Below the pieces are notes generated by a model. The model ran no database searches. It had not been told where the DNA came from and saw only the letters and a program-made list of their open reading frames with translations. From Candidatus Aalborgiella aggregata (GTDB lineage: Bacteria > Pseudomonadota > Gammaproteobacteria > Burkholderiales > Burkholderiaceae_C): DNA of 64,000 nt. The position numbers and the translations under genes were made by a program. Below, in pieces: positions 18,758 through 26,580 of this stretch (positions are counted from its first letter, which is position 1; each line of letters begins with the position of its first letter). The DNA lies in assembly GCA_016705065.1 (NCBI GenBank), contig JADIYY010000004.1, positions 1 to 64,000 of the forward strand, given 5' to 3'.

Positions 18758-19692
18758 GCATCATCCCTAATTTGACGGCCAGTGAGTTTGAGAAACAAAT
18801 CTTCCAGATTGGCAGGCCTGTGCAAGGTGCGCAATTGTGGGTAGGCTTGTAGTGCTTCTAGCATGGGTTTGGCATTGTGGGTGTAGAAAAACAAAGTTTC
18901 ACCACTGATTTCAACTCGCTGGGCCAATTGAGCCAGTGGCGCATGTTGCATAGCCAATGCACCTGCGCCGTAAACTTCGATGACTTCTGGCTCTAAGTAT
19001 TGGGCAATCAAATCACGCGGCTTGCCTTCGGCAATTTTTTTGCCGTGGTCAAGAACCAACAGACGTGAACACAGGCGCTCCGCTTCGTCCATGAAATGCG
19101 TGGTCAGCAAAATCGATTTGCCTTGCTGTAATAGCAATTGCAAACGCTCCCACATCAAATGCCGCGCTTGCGGGTCTAGCCCTGTGGTGGGCTCATCCAA
19201 CAGCAACAGTTTGGGGTCGTTCACCAGGGCGCGAGCCAAGCTCAAACGGCGCTTCATGCCACCCGATAATTCACCAGGCTTGCTATTGGCTTTGCTGGTG
19301 AGTGAAGCAAATTCCAAGAGCTGAGGAATACGTGCCCGAATTTCGGCAGTCTTCATGCCAAAGTAGCGACCATAGACCAGCAAGTTTTCAGCGCAAGTGA
19401 AATCTGGGTCCAGCGTGTCGTTTTGGCTGACGACGCCCATCAAAGCTTTAATCGCCAGTGCCTCTTGCGGCATGGGCATATCAAATGCAGTGATGCTGCC
19501 TGCGTCAGGCGCAGTGAGCCCCAAACACATGCGAATCGTGGTGGTTTTACCCGCGCCGTTGGGGCCAATCACGCCCAAGCATTCGCCAGGTGCGATGGCA
19601 AACGACAAATCATCAACCACGGTATTGTCACCATAGCGTTTGACCAAGCCATTTGCAGAAAATAAAGATGAAGTGACCCGTGGTAGCTGCAT
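18754..19692 (-). CDS. ABC transporter ATP-binding protein, NodI-like
   Basis: ATPase partner of the NodJ-like permease. Walker A GPNGAGKTTT, Q-loop VVSQNDTLDPDFT, ABC signature LSGGMKRRLSLARAL, Walker B LLLLDEPTTGLD and the switch His in ILLTTHFMDEAERL are all intact. The C-terminal ~90 residues (EVIEVYGAG onward) form the DrrA/NodI-type extra domain. I prefer ATG 19692 (MQLPRVTSS) over the TTG at 19701. The gene is divergent from the cation efflux gene; the shared upstream gap is about 60 bp. Confidence 0.88.
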   Translation of the reverse strand: MQLPRVTSSLFSANGLVKRYGDNTVVDDLSFAIAPGECLGVIGPNGAGKTTTIRMCLGLTAPDAGSITAFDMPMPQEALAIKALMGVVSQNDTLDPDFTCAENLLVYGRYFGMKTAEIRARIPQLLEFASLTSKANSKPGELSGGMKRRLSLARALVNDPKLLLLDEPTTGLDPQARHLMWERLQLLLQQGKSILLTTHFMDEAERLCSRLLVLDHGKKIAEGKPRDLIAQYLEPEVIEVYGAGALAMQHAPLAQLAQRVEISGETLFFYTHNAKPMLEALQAYPQLRTLHRPANLEDLFLKLTGRQIRDDA

Positions 19693-19754
19693 GGGCTTCA
19701 ATTATGCCCGCTGTCACATCCATCCTGCCATGCACTGCTATGATTCACACCAAT

Positions 19755-20741
19755 ATGGCACAAAAAATTGATCAACCAACCAATACCAACCAGATAATTG
19801 ACCCGGACGATGCTGGTTTTACGGCAGAAGAACGCGCAGCTGCAGCATCGCGTAGCACGTGGGTCAGCGTATGGGTAAATGTATTTTTATCGGCACTGCA
19901 AATTGCAGTGGGTATTTTTGCCAAGTCGCAAGCCTTGATTGCGGATGGTGTGCATACCGTGTCAGATTTGGTGGCAGATTTTGTGGTGTTGTTCGCCGGT
20001 CACCATGCCAAAAAGGATGCAGACGAAGATCACCCCTACGGGCATCAACGGTTTGAAACCGCAGCATCTTTGGTTTTGGGATTGTTATTATTTGGTGTGG
20101 GGGTTGGCATGTTGTGGTCGGCTTACGAAAAGTTAGCTGCGCCAGAAACTGTCCAAAAGGTGCATGTTGCAGCCTTGTGGGTTGCGGCTTCAGCTTTGAT
20201 CGCCAAAGAGTCTTTGTTTCGCTACATGTTGAAAGTAGCCAAGCGCGTGAAGTCCAGCATGCTGGTGGCCAATGCATGGCATGCGAGGTCAGATGCAGCA
20301 TCATCTTTGGTGGTTGGTTTGGGCATCATTGGGAATCTAGCGGGCTACCCCATCCTGGACCCCATTGCTGCAGCTATTGTGGGATTTATGGTGTGTAAAA
20401 TGGGATGGGAATTTGCGTGGAACGCGTTGCATGATTTAATGGATCGCGCCGTGGATGAAAAAGAAGTAGCAGCCATTCGCACCACTTTGATGCAAACGCC
20501 CGGTGTACACAATGTGCACGATTTACACACACGAAAAATGGGTGACATGATTGTGCTAGACGCGCACATTGAAGTCGATGCCGACATTACCGTGGAAGCT
20601 GGTCACGACATTGCGGTGATGGCACAAAAACAAGTGTTGGAAAATCATCGTGTCATCAAAATGATGACACATGTTGATCCATGGACACGGCCCGATTTGG
20701 ATCACAAATTAGGGGCCGATGAATCTAACAAATCGGATTAA
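19755..20741 (+). CDS. Cation diffusion facilitator family transporter
   Basis: Inner-membrane metal/proton antiporter of the CDF family, exporting divalent cations such as Zn2+, Fe2+ or Mn2+. Metal-site motifs HTVSD in TM2 and HARSD in TM5 are visible, each with the HxxxD spacing. Six hydrophobic segments lie between residues ~35 and 220, then a cytosolic C-terminal domain (TPGVHNVHDLHTRKMGD) with the usual His/Asp residues. An acidic N-terminal tail (IIDPDDAGFTAEE) precedes TM1. Start uncertain: ATG 19755 was chosen, but ATG 19740 is in frame and neither has a clear ribosome site. 328 residues. Metal specificity cannot be read from this sequence. Confidence 0.86.
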   Translation: MAQKIDQPTNTNQIIDPDDAGFTAEERAAAASRSTWVSVWVNVFLSALQIAVGIFAKSQALIADGVHTVSDLVADFVVLFAGHHAKKDADEDHPYGHQRFETAASLVLGLLLFGVGVGMLWSAYEKLAAPETVQKVHVAALWVAASALIAKESLFRYMLKVAKRVKSSMLVANAWHARSDAASSLVVGLGIIGNLAGYPILDPIAAAIVGFMVCKMGWEFAWNALHDLMDRAVDEKEVAAIRTTLMQTPGVHNVHDLHTRKMGDMIVLDAHIEVDADITVEAGHDIAVMAQKQVLENHRVIKMMTHVDPWTRPDLDHKLGADESNKSD

Positions 20742-21820
20742 GGAACAAGCACAATTTTGCGATCGCTTTTCAATACAGCATCCACAAAATCGCCATTGGT
20801 TTCAGTAAATCTGAATCGAACTGGTGCATAGTTGTTCTCAGTTGAGAACCAGAGTTCCACTTTTTGATCGAACTCATGTCGTGGGTTGCGTGTGACTTTG
20901 CGCGCAATACTTTGACCTTGTCCTAAATTCAAAGTTTCCAAATTTTCAACTACAAATACCCAAGGCTCTGCCAATTTGTCGTTGGCTACCTGCATGGTCA
21001 CAGTTGAACCAGTGCTATAGCGTGCCGGGTCTGCCGCCAACAAGCCAGCCAATTGCAGTATCACACTCAATCTGTCTTGTGCGCCGACTAGCAAAGGAGC
21101 TTCAGGTGCATTGGTGCTGAATGTGATTTTTCCTAGCTCGTGATTAAAGTGAGCTGCCACTTCGCTTTTGCGATATCGTTTGTCTGAAAACCGTGTGGGA
21201 TGTAAACCAGTGGCTTTACTTAACCCATCGCTGTGCTGTTCAAATGCATCGATACCGAAATAGCTGGCCACCAAGCGCAGTTTGTAACTGCCGCCGTCGT
21301 GCTGCCAATCAAGTTCGGCTTTGCCATAGTTGGTATTGCCATTGCGTGTGAATGCAACTTCGTAAATTAGACGCACAGTTTGTGGTGCAGTGAACTGTGC
21401 GACTGCAATGTCCGCACTTGCAACAGTTGTTGACGGTTCAACAGTGATTGGCGCTGTAGATGCTTCAATTCGCTTTGTTTCAAGGCCAGGGCTCTTATCT
21501 GCTTCTTCAGATATATTGTTAGGCTCAGGCAGAACTGCAAGGGTTGAATCAATTGTTTGCTTGAACGATTGCTGTATCGGAATTTCTGGCTTGGTTTCAA
21601 TTTTGATCTTTGGCGGTATTAAAAGTGCTGGAATTGATTCAATTTGCAGCGTAGGCTCAATCATTCGCGTGATAAACGCTGTCGATGGCATGGCATTCAC
21701 TTTCAAAAACCCATTCACCATCGCCTGAATAGCGGTTAAATGCGCCAATAAAACAACAACAAATACAGACAGGATCAATCCCAATCCGTAGTTGCTTTGT
21801 TTTTGATTCAGTTTCCACAT
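20738..21820 (-). CDS. DUF3108 domain-containing protein
   Basis: Envelope protein with an N-terminal membrane anchor (GLGLILSVFVVVLLAHL), a ~130-residue Pro/Glu/Thr-rich linker and a C-terminal DUF3108 domain (VRLIYEVAFTRNGNTNYGKA to VRFRFTETNGDFVDAVL). DUF3108 proteins are periplasmic, about 230-370 residues, and of unknown function; the fold is thought to be a beta-structure like lipoprotein carriers. The anchor plus extended linker resembles TonB architecture, but no TonB C-terminal domain is present. ATG 21820 chosen (MWKLNQKQ); a GTG at 21838 is an alternative. Its end overlaps the convergent cation-efflux gene by 4 bp. Confidence 0.75.
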   Translation of the reverse strand: MWKLNQKQSNYGLGLILSVFVVVLLAHLTAIQAMVNGFLKVNAMPSTAFITRMIEPTLQIESIPALLIPPKIKIETKPEIPIQQSFKQTIDSTLAVLPEPNNISEEADKSPGLETKRIEASTAPITVEPSTTVASADIAVAQFTAPQTVRLIYEVAFTRNGNTNYGKAELDWQHDGGSYKLRLVASYFGIDAFEQHSDGLSKATGLHPTRFSDKRYRKSEVAAHFNHELGKITFSTNAPEAPLLVGAQDRLSVILQLAGLLAADPARYSTGSTVTMQVANDKLAEPWVFVVENLETLNLGQGQSIARKVTRNPRHEFDQKVELWFSTENNYAPVRFRFTETNGDFVDAVLKSDRKIVLVP

Positions 21821-21885
21821 ACCTATAGGATAAAGCACGTTTGCCTAAGATTCAAAATCATGTCAATTTCTGGGACAATGTGACT

Positions 21886-22938
21886 ATGAAACTTGCTACA
21901 TACAAAGATGGTTCCAGAGATGGGCAACTGGTTGTCGTTTCTCGTGACTTGAGTCAAGCACACTATGCCACGGGCATTGCGCAACATATGCAAGATGTGT
22001 TGGACGACTGGAATTTCATCAGCCCTCAATTACAAGACCTGTATGACGCACTCAATAGCGGGCACAGCAGCCGTTTACGGCACGCATTCCCATTTGACCC
22101 AGCTCAATGCATGTCACCATTGCCACGAGCTTACCAATGGGCCGATGGATCCGCCTACATCAACCATGTTGAGTTGGTACGCAAAGCGCGTAACGCAGAA
22201 GTTCCTGCATCGTTTTATACCGATCCCTTGATGTACCAAGGTGGCAGTGACGATTTCATTGGCCCGTGTGACCCCGTTGTATGCGTATCTGAAGCGCATG
22301 GAATTGATTTTGAAGCAGAAATTGCTGTCATCACTGGTGATGTGGCTATGGGCAGCACGCCAGAACAAGCTTTGGATGGCATACGTTTGCTGATGTTGGT
22401 CAACGACGTGAGTTTGCGCAATTTGATCCCTGACGAACTGGCCAAAGGATTTGGATTTTTTCAAAGCAAACCTGCTACGGCATTCAGCCCAGTGGCTGTC
22501 ACACCAGACGAATGTGGTGATGCATGGGTTAAAGGTCGATTGCATTTACCGCTGCAAGTGTCATGGAACAAACGCAAAGTGGGAATGTGTGATGCGGGGC
22601 CAGAGATGACATTTCATTTCGGTCAACTGATTGCACACATTTGCAAAACCCGCAATGTTCGTGCAGGCAGTATTGTCGGCTCAGGTACGGTCAGCAACAA
22701 AGGCGTGGAATCACCATCTGATTCGGCTGGGAAAACCCGCACCGATTGGCCTAAAGGCTACAGTTGCATCGCTGAAAAGCGCTGCATCGAAACCATTCAA
22801 GACGGTAAAGCCACAACCGAATTCATGAAGTTTGGCGACTCTATCCGAATTGAGATGAAGGGCAAAGATGGCATGTCAATCTTTGGCGCGATTGACCAAA
22901 CCATTGCACAACAATCCAAGGAACAGGTCAAGTCCTAG
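21886..22938 (+). CDS. Fumarylacetoacetate hydrolase family protein
   Basis: Metal-dependent C-C hydrolase/decarboxylase fold (FAH family). Members cleave fumarylacetoacetate or acylpyruvates; exact substrate not fixed here. The metal ligands are visible as Glu/Asp in IDFEAEIAVITGDV and VNDVSLRNL, followed by FGFFQSKPATAFSPVAVTPD, GSGTVSNKGVE and GDSIRIEMKGKDGMSIFGAI. The N-terminal part (MKLATYKDGSRDGQLVVVSR) fits the ~330-residue long subgroup common in Burkholderiales. 350 residues. ATG 21886 gives the family-typical N-terminus; the frame opens earlier at 21841 without support. Divergent from the DUF3108 gene. Confidence 0.86.
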   Translation: MKLATYKDGSRDGQLVVVSRDLSQAHYATGIAQHMQDVLDDWNFISPQLQDLYDALNSGHSSRLRHAFPFDPAQCMSPLPRAYQWADGSAYINHVELVRKARNAEVPASFYTDPLMYQGGSDDFIGPCDPVVCVSEAHGIDFEAEIAVITGDVAMGSTPEQALDGIRLLMLVNDVSLRNLIPDELAKGFGFFQSKPATAFSPVAVTPDECGDAWVKGRLHLPLQVSWNKRKVGMCDAGPEMTFHFGQLIAHICKTRNVRAGSIVGSGTVSNKGVESPSDSAGKTRTDWPKGYSCIAEKRCIETIQDGKATTEFMKFGDSIRIEMKGKDGMSIFGAIDQTIAQQSKEQVKS

Positions 22939-22956
22939 CATCTGATATTCAATTCG

Positions 22957-23577
22957 CTATATTTTTGCAAAATCTTGCGCCACGGCTTTAAAACCGCGAA
23001 GCAACATTTCAACTGAAACTGCCACCAATATCAACCCCATCAATCGCTCGACGGCTATCACCACCCGCTCGCCCAACAATCGCTGAATGCGCTCAGCCAA
23101 AACCAGCACCACGGCACAAACCAGCATTGTCACCGTCAAAGCCGCAACCCATTCCAGTTTGCGTTCGGGTGCTTGGCTTACCAGTAACATGACCGTTGCC
23201 AAAGCAGAGGGGCCTGCCAATGCAGGAATGGCCAGTGGCACGATCAGCGGTTCTGCCAATAATTCATCTGTAGCCAGGGCACTGTCTGGTTTGTGTTCAA
23301 TCGGTGGAAATATCATTCTGAGAGCAATCAAAAACAAAATCACGCCTCCGGCAATTTGCAACGACACATCGCTCAAGTTCATGGTTGTTAAAAAACTTTT
23401 GCCTACAAACATGAATAACAGCAACAACAAAAACGCAATCATCACCTCACGCACAATAACCAATGTGCGTCTATGCGGCGCCACGTGGCGCAGGGTTTTG
23501 ACAAATATTGGAATATTGCCAACAGGGTCGGTAATCAATATCAACAAAATCGTGGCTGATAGAAATGTGTAGTTCAT
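22957..23577 (-). CDS. MarC family integral membrane protein
   Basis: Six-TM protein of the MarC/UPF0056 family; function not established, despite the historic link to multiple antibiotic resistance. Typical blocks: LLILITDPVGNIPIFV at the start, SLQIAGGVILFLIALRMIFP in the middle, VPLAIPALAGPSALATVML, and RLMGLILVAVSVEMLLRGF at the end. 206 residues, normal. ATG 23577 gives the standard N-terminus MNYTFLSA; the frame continues upstream to 23643 without a plausible start. Convergent with the FAA hydrolase gene, only 18 bp apart. Confidence 0.88.
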   Translation of the reverse strand: MNYTFLSATILLILITDPVGNIPIFVKTLRHVAPHRRTLVIVREVMIAFLLLLLFMFVGKSFLTTMNLSDVSLQIAGGVILFLIALRMIFPPIEHKPDSALATDELLAEPLIVPLAIPALAGPSALATVMLLVSQAPERKLEWVAALTVTMLVCAVVLVLAERIQRLLGERVVIAVERLMGLILVAVSVEMLLRGFKAVAQDFAKI

Positions 23578-23737
23578 GTGCCTATTATCAATAAGAAACA
23601 GCCCGCAGTGAAAAGTTTGTCTGCAGCATGCAATGCTGGACAAGCAGTATGCTTATCAAGTAAGCTCGGTACGCCAGCTTGCTGAACATGCACCGACATG
23701 TGAATCTGGCAATTAACCAATTCAACGAGGTGTACTT

Positions 23738-24379
23738 ATGAGCGCTGACCACAACACAAATGATGCTACCGGGTTTGGTAAATTTGTACCCGGTTTTGAT
23801 TTTTTGCAAGGGCTCGCCAAACAAGCGGCAAGTGGTGCAGCACACAGCATTCCACAACTTCCCAACTTAGGTAACTGGGTAGCGCCGACCTTGAACGTTG
23901 AAGAACTTGAAAAACGAATCGAAGAACTCAAAACCGTGCAGTTTTGGTTGGACCAAAATGCGCACGCATTGAAAGCCACTATTCAAGCACTTGAAGTTCA
24001 GAAAATGACCTTGGCTACCCTCAAGGGCATGAATTTCAGCATTGGAGATGTGGCAAATGCTTTGAAACTCAAAGCGACCGACACCGTGATGGACAGTGTG
24101 CAAAAAGCGTCTGATAAAACAGCTGACGTCACCGGCGGTTTGGTGGATCCTATGCAATGGTGGGGTTCTTTGACGCAGCAATTTGGTCAAATCGCGGCGA
24201 CCGCCATGAAAGATGTGGCGAAAAAGACTGCAATTGATTTGACCAAATCGACCGCGAAATCTGTTGCAAAAGGCGCAATCAAAACCGCAACGGGGACTGC
24301 TAAATCAGTCGGTAAGCGCATGACTACGCGCACAAAAACAAGCGCATCAAGCACAAGGAAAACTAGTCCACGCAAATGA
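23738..24379 (+). CDS. phaM: Polyhydroxyalkanoate granule-associated protein PhaM
   Basis: PhaM binds PHA synthase PhaC1 and the nucleoid, activates the synthase and helps share PHB granules between daughter cells. The family hallmark block is present: QLPNLGNWVAPTLNVEELEK, followed by RIEELKTVQFWLDQNAHALK and ATIQALEVQKMTLATLKGMN. The C-terminal ~60 residues are rich in Lys, Ala, Thr and Ser (KSTAKSVAKGAIKTATGTAK), a histone-H1-like DNA-binding tail. 213 residues. The start is preceded by a weak GAGG 9-12 nt upstream. Its presence implies that the organism stores polyhydroxybutyrate. Confidence 0.9.
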   Translation: MSADHNTNDATGFGKFVPGFDFLQGLAKQAASGAAHSIPQLPNLGNWVAPTLNVEELEKRIEELKTVQFWLDQNAHALKATIQALEVQKMTLATLKGMNFSIGDVANALKLKATDTVMDSVQKASDKTADVTGGLVDPMQWWGSLTQQFGQIAATAMKDVAKKTAIDLTKSTAKSVAKGAIKTATGTAKSVGKRMTTRTKTSASSTRKTSPRK

Positions 24380-24400
24380 GTGGGATAAAATATTTATGTT

Positions 24401-24456
24401 AAATCTCACTGTAGCCATTGTATTAATTGCCTACGCCGCTATAAAATGCATAGCAA
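24401..24456 (+). repeat. Dispersed ~55-bp repeat, copy E (intergenic)
   Basis: AAATCTCACTGTAGCCATTG, TATTAATTGCCTACGCCGCT, then ATAAAATGCATAGCAA. It lies between the convergent phaM and tgt genes. Confidence 0.75.
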
Positions 24457-24491
24457 TCATAATGCCATATCGGATTCGGTGAGTCACCCAC

Positions 24492-25682
24492 CTAAACACC
24501 ACGTGCTCTGTCGTTGTGAAATTGCTGCACAAACGCACTGAATTGCCCCGCATCCAATGCCGCACGCACTTCGCGCATCATGTTCAGGTAGTAGTGCAGG
24601 TTATGAATGCTGGCCAGCATGGGTCCTAACATTTCGCCACAACGATCAAGGTGGTGTAAATACGCTCTGGAAAACCCTGTGCGCCCACCTTGCGCATAAG
24701 GAATGCCTGAAGTGCCTGCGCAAGCGTAACACGTGCATGTTGCATCCAAAGGTTGCTCATCCGCCTTATGGCGTGCATTGCGAATTTTCAGATCACCAAA
24801 ACGGGTGAATAAAGTACCGTTGCGTGCATTGCGAGTGGGCATGACGCAGTCAAACATGTCGATACCGTTTTCCACACCCGCAATCAAATCTTCTGGCGTA
24901 CCCACACCCATTAAGTAGTGGGGTTTGTGCGCGGGCAATTTGGGGCCAATGTGTTTGAGCACACGCAACATCTCTTCTTTAGGTTCACCGACCGACAAAC
25001 CGCCAACAGCAATACCCGGAAAGTCCAACTCCTCTAACCCTGCCAATGATTCATCACGCAAAGCAGTGTGCATACCACCTTGCACAATGCCAAAGAGTGC
25101 ATTCGGGTTTTCTAAGCGTGCAAATTCAGCTTTACAGCGTTTGGCCCAGCGCAGGCTGAGTTCCATCGAGCTTCGTGCTTCCGTAAGTGTGGTTAACTGC
25201 CCTTTAGTTTTGGGCTCCACACTGATGTAGGGCGTGCATTCGTCAAACTGCATGGCAATGTCAGAATTCAAAATGGTTTGAATCTGCATCGATACTTCAG
25301 GCGTTAAAAACAATTTATCACCATTCACAGGGCTGGAGAATTTAACGCCTTCTTCGCTGATTTTGCGCATCTCACCCAAACTCCACACCTGAAAACCACC
25401 GCTGTCTGTCAGCATGGGTTTTTGCCACAACTCAAATTTGTGCAGACCGCCAAATTGTTTGACCACATCCAAGCCAGGGCGCATCCATAAATGAAAGGTA
25501 TTGCCCAATATGATTTGAGCACCCATGTCTTCCAAGCTTTGTGGTGTAACGCCTTTGACCGTGCCATATGTGCCGACTGGCATAAATACAGGCGTTTCGA
25601 CCACGCCATGGTTCAATGTCATGCGTCCGCGACGTGCGTGACTGTTGGGGGCATCTGTCTGGAGGAGTTCGAATTTGAGCAT
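24492..25682 (-). CDS. tgt: Queuine tRNA-ribosyltransferase
   Basis: tRNA-guanine transglycosylase: exchanges G34 for preQ1 in tRNAs with GUN anticodons (Asp, Asn, His, Tyr). Visible: GVVETPVFMPVGTYGTVKGV at the start, the catalytic Asp in LTDSGGFQVWSLG, the second active Asp in MFDCVMPTRNARNG and the zinc site CTCYAC with the downstream His in LHHLDRCGE. 396 residues; the family is typically 370-390. The window shows no queA next to it. The gene lies just downstream of tRNA-Phe on the same strand. Confidence 0.93.
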   Translation of the reverse strand: MLKFELLQTDAPNSHARRGRMTLNHGVVETPVFMPVGTYGTVKGVTPQSLEDMGAQIILGNTFHLWMRPGLDVVKQFGGLHKFELWQKPMLTDSGGFQVWSLGEMRKISEEGVKFSSPVNGDKLFLTPEVSMQIQTILNSDIAMQFDECTPYISVEPKTKGQLTTLTEARSSMELSLRWAKRCKAEFARLENPNALFGIVQGGMHTALRDESLAGLEELDFPGIAVGGLSVGEPKEEMLRVLKHIGPKLPAHKPHYLMGVGTPEDLIAGVENGIDMFDCVMPTRNARNGTLFTRFGDLKIRNARHKADEQPLDATCTCYACAGTSGIPYAQGGRTGFSRAYLHHLDRCGEMLGPMLASIHNLHYYLNMMREVRAALDAGQFSAFVQQFHNDRARGV

Positions 25683-25740
25683 GTGCGATGGAACATGTAC
25701 CGACCAACACTTAGCAGAAGAATTGGTTAGCTCAAGAATT

Positions 25741-25816
25741 TGGTGGCCTGGACTGGAATCGAACCAGTGACACGCGGATTTTCAATCCGCTGCTCTACCA
25801 ACTGAGCTACCGGGCC
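25741..25816 (-). tRNA. tRNA-Phe (GAA)
   Basis: Cloverleaf on the minus strand: acceptor GGCCCGG, D-arm GCTCAGTTGGTAGAGC, anticodon arm CGGATTGAAAATCCG with anticodon GAA, T-arm ACTGGTTCGATTCCAGT, encoded CCA at 25741-25743. The acceptor stem has one C-A mismatch (position 5 against 68; 3' strand CCAGGCC), which may be a base error or a true variant. 76 nt. Confidence 0.95.
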
Positions 25817-25857
25817 TGAGCCTTTGATTATAGCAGTCTTGAATCGTCAATTTCGCA

Positions 25858-26522
25858 TCAAATGCGTTTATTACGCGAGATTTCAACACCCAATTGTTTG
25901 AGTTTGCGGTAAAGGTGCGTACGCTCTAATCCCGTTTTTCTGCGATACGGGTCATCGATCCACCTTCTTTGTTCAAATGAAATTCGAAATATGCTTTTTC
26001 AAATTCATCGCGAACATCACGTAAAGGTTTGTCCAAATTGAAACTCTGAACAGATACGACATTGCTTTCAATAGACCGTGGTAAACCCTGTCCACCCGTC
26101 ATGGCTGATTCAATCGTGACTTCTGGCTCAGTGTGGCGAACAATGCTTTTGTTCATTCCAGATTTACTCAAACCTTGTTCAACTGCTTTGAGTAGTTTTT
26201 GCAAAGTAATGGGTTTTTCTAAAAATGCTTGCGCGCCAATTTTGGTGGCCTCAACTGCCGTTTCGACAGTGGCATGCCCACTCATCATGATCACGGGCAT
26301 GGTCAACTGACCAGCGCCCACCCATTCTTTGAGTAGGGACACGCCATCCATGTCCGGCATCCAAATATCGAGCAGAACCAAATCTGGACAGCTGAGATTT
26401 CTAGCCATTCTGGCTTGGCTGGCATTTTCAGCTAACTCTACCGAATGTCCTTCGTCATTCAATATCTCAGAGAGCAAGTCACGAATACCAAGTTCGTCGT
26501 CAACTACCAGTATGTTTGCCAT
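25858..26522 (-). CDS. ntrX: NtrX-like response regulator, short form (frameshifted)
   Basis: Response regulator partner of the NtrY-like kinase upstream. The receiver domain has the acidic pair in ILVVDDELG, phospho-Asp in LVLLDIWMPDMDG, and the Thr/Lys in MSGHATVET and FLEKPI. It lacks the sigma54 AAA+ domain of classical NtrX and joins directly to a Fis-type HTH: MTRIAEK, then TGLERTHLYRKLKQLGVEIS after repair. The break is at the A run near 25935, with one A missing; the repaired stop is at 25858-25860. This short receiver-plus-HTH form is usual in Burkholderiales. It is the last gene of the six-gene lolC-ntrX string. Confidence 0.82.
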
Positions 26523-26580
26523 TATTGTCTGTGTCTAAAATAAAAAAATGTGTAGTGAAATCAAGCTTGTGTTTTTTATT

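Noticed and set aside
17936..19692. Nodulation genes nodIJ
   Set aside because: Sequence is NodIJ-like, but no other nod genes are present; such ABC exporters are common in non-symbiotic Betaproteobacteria.
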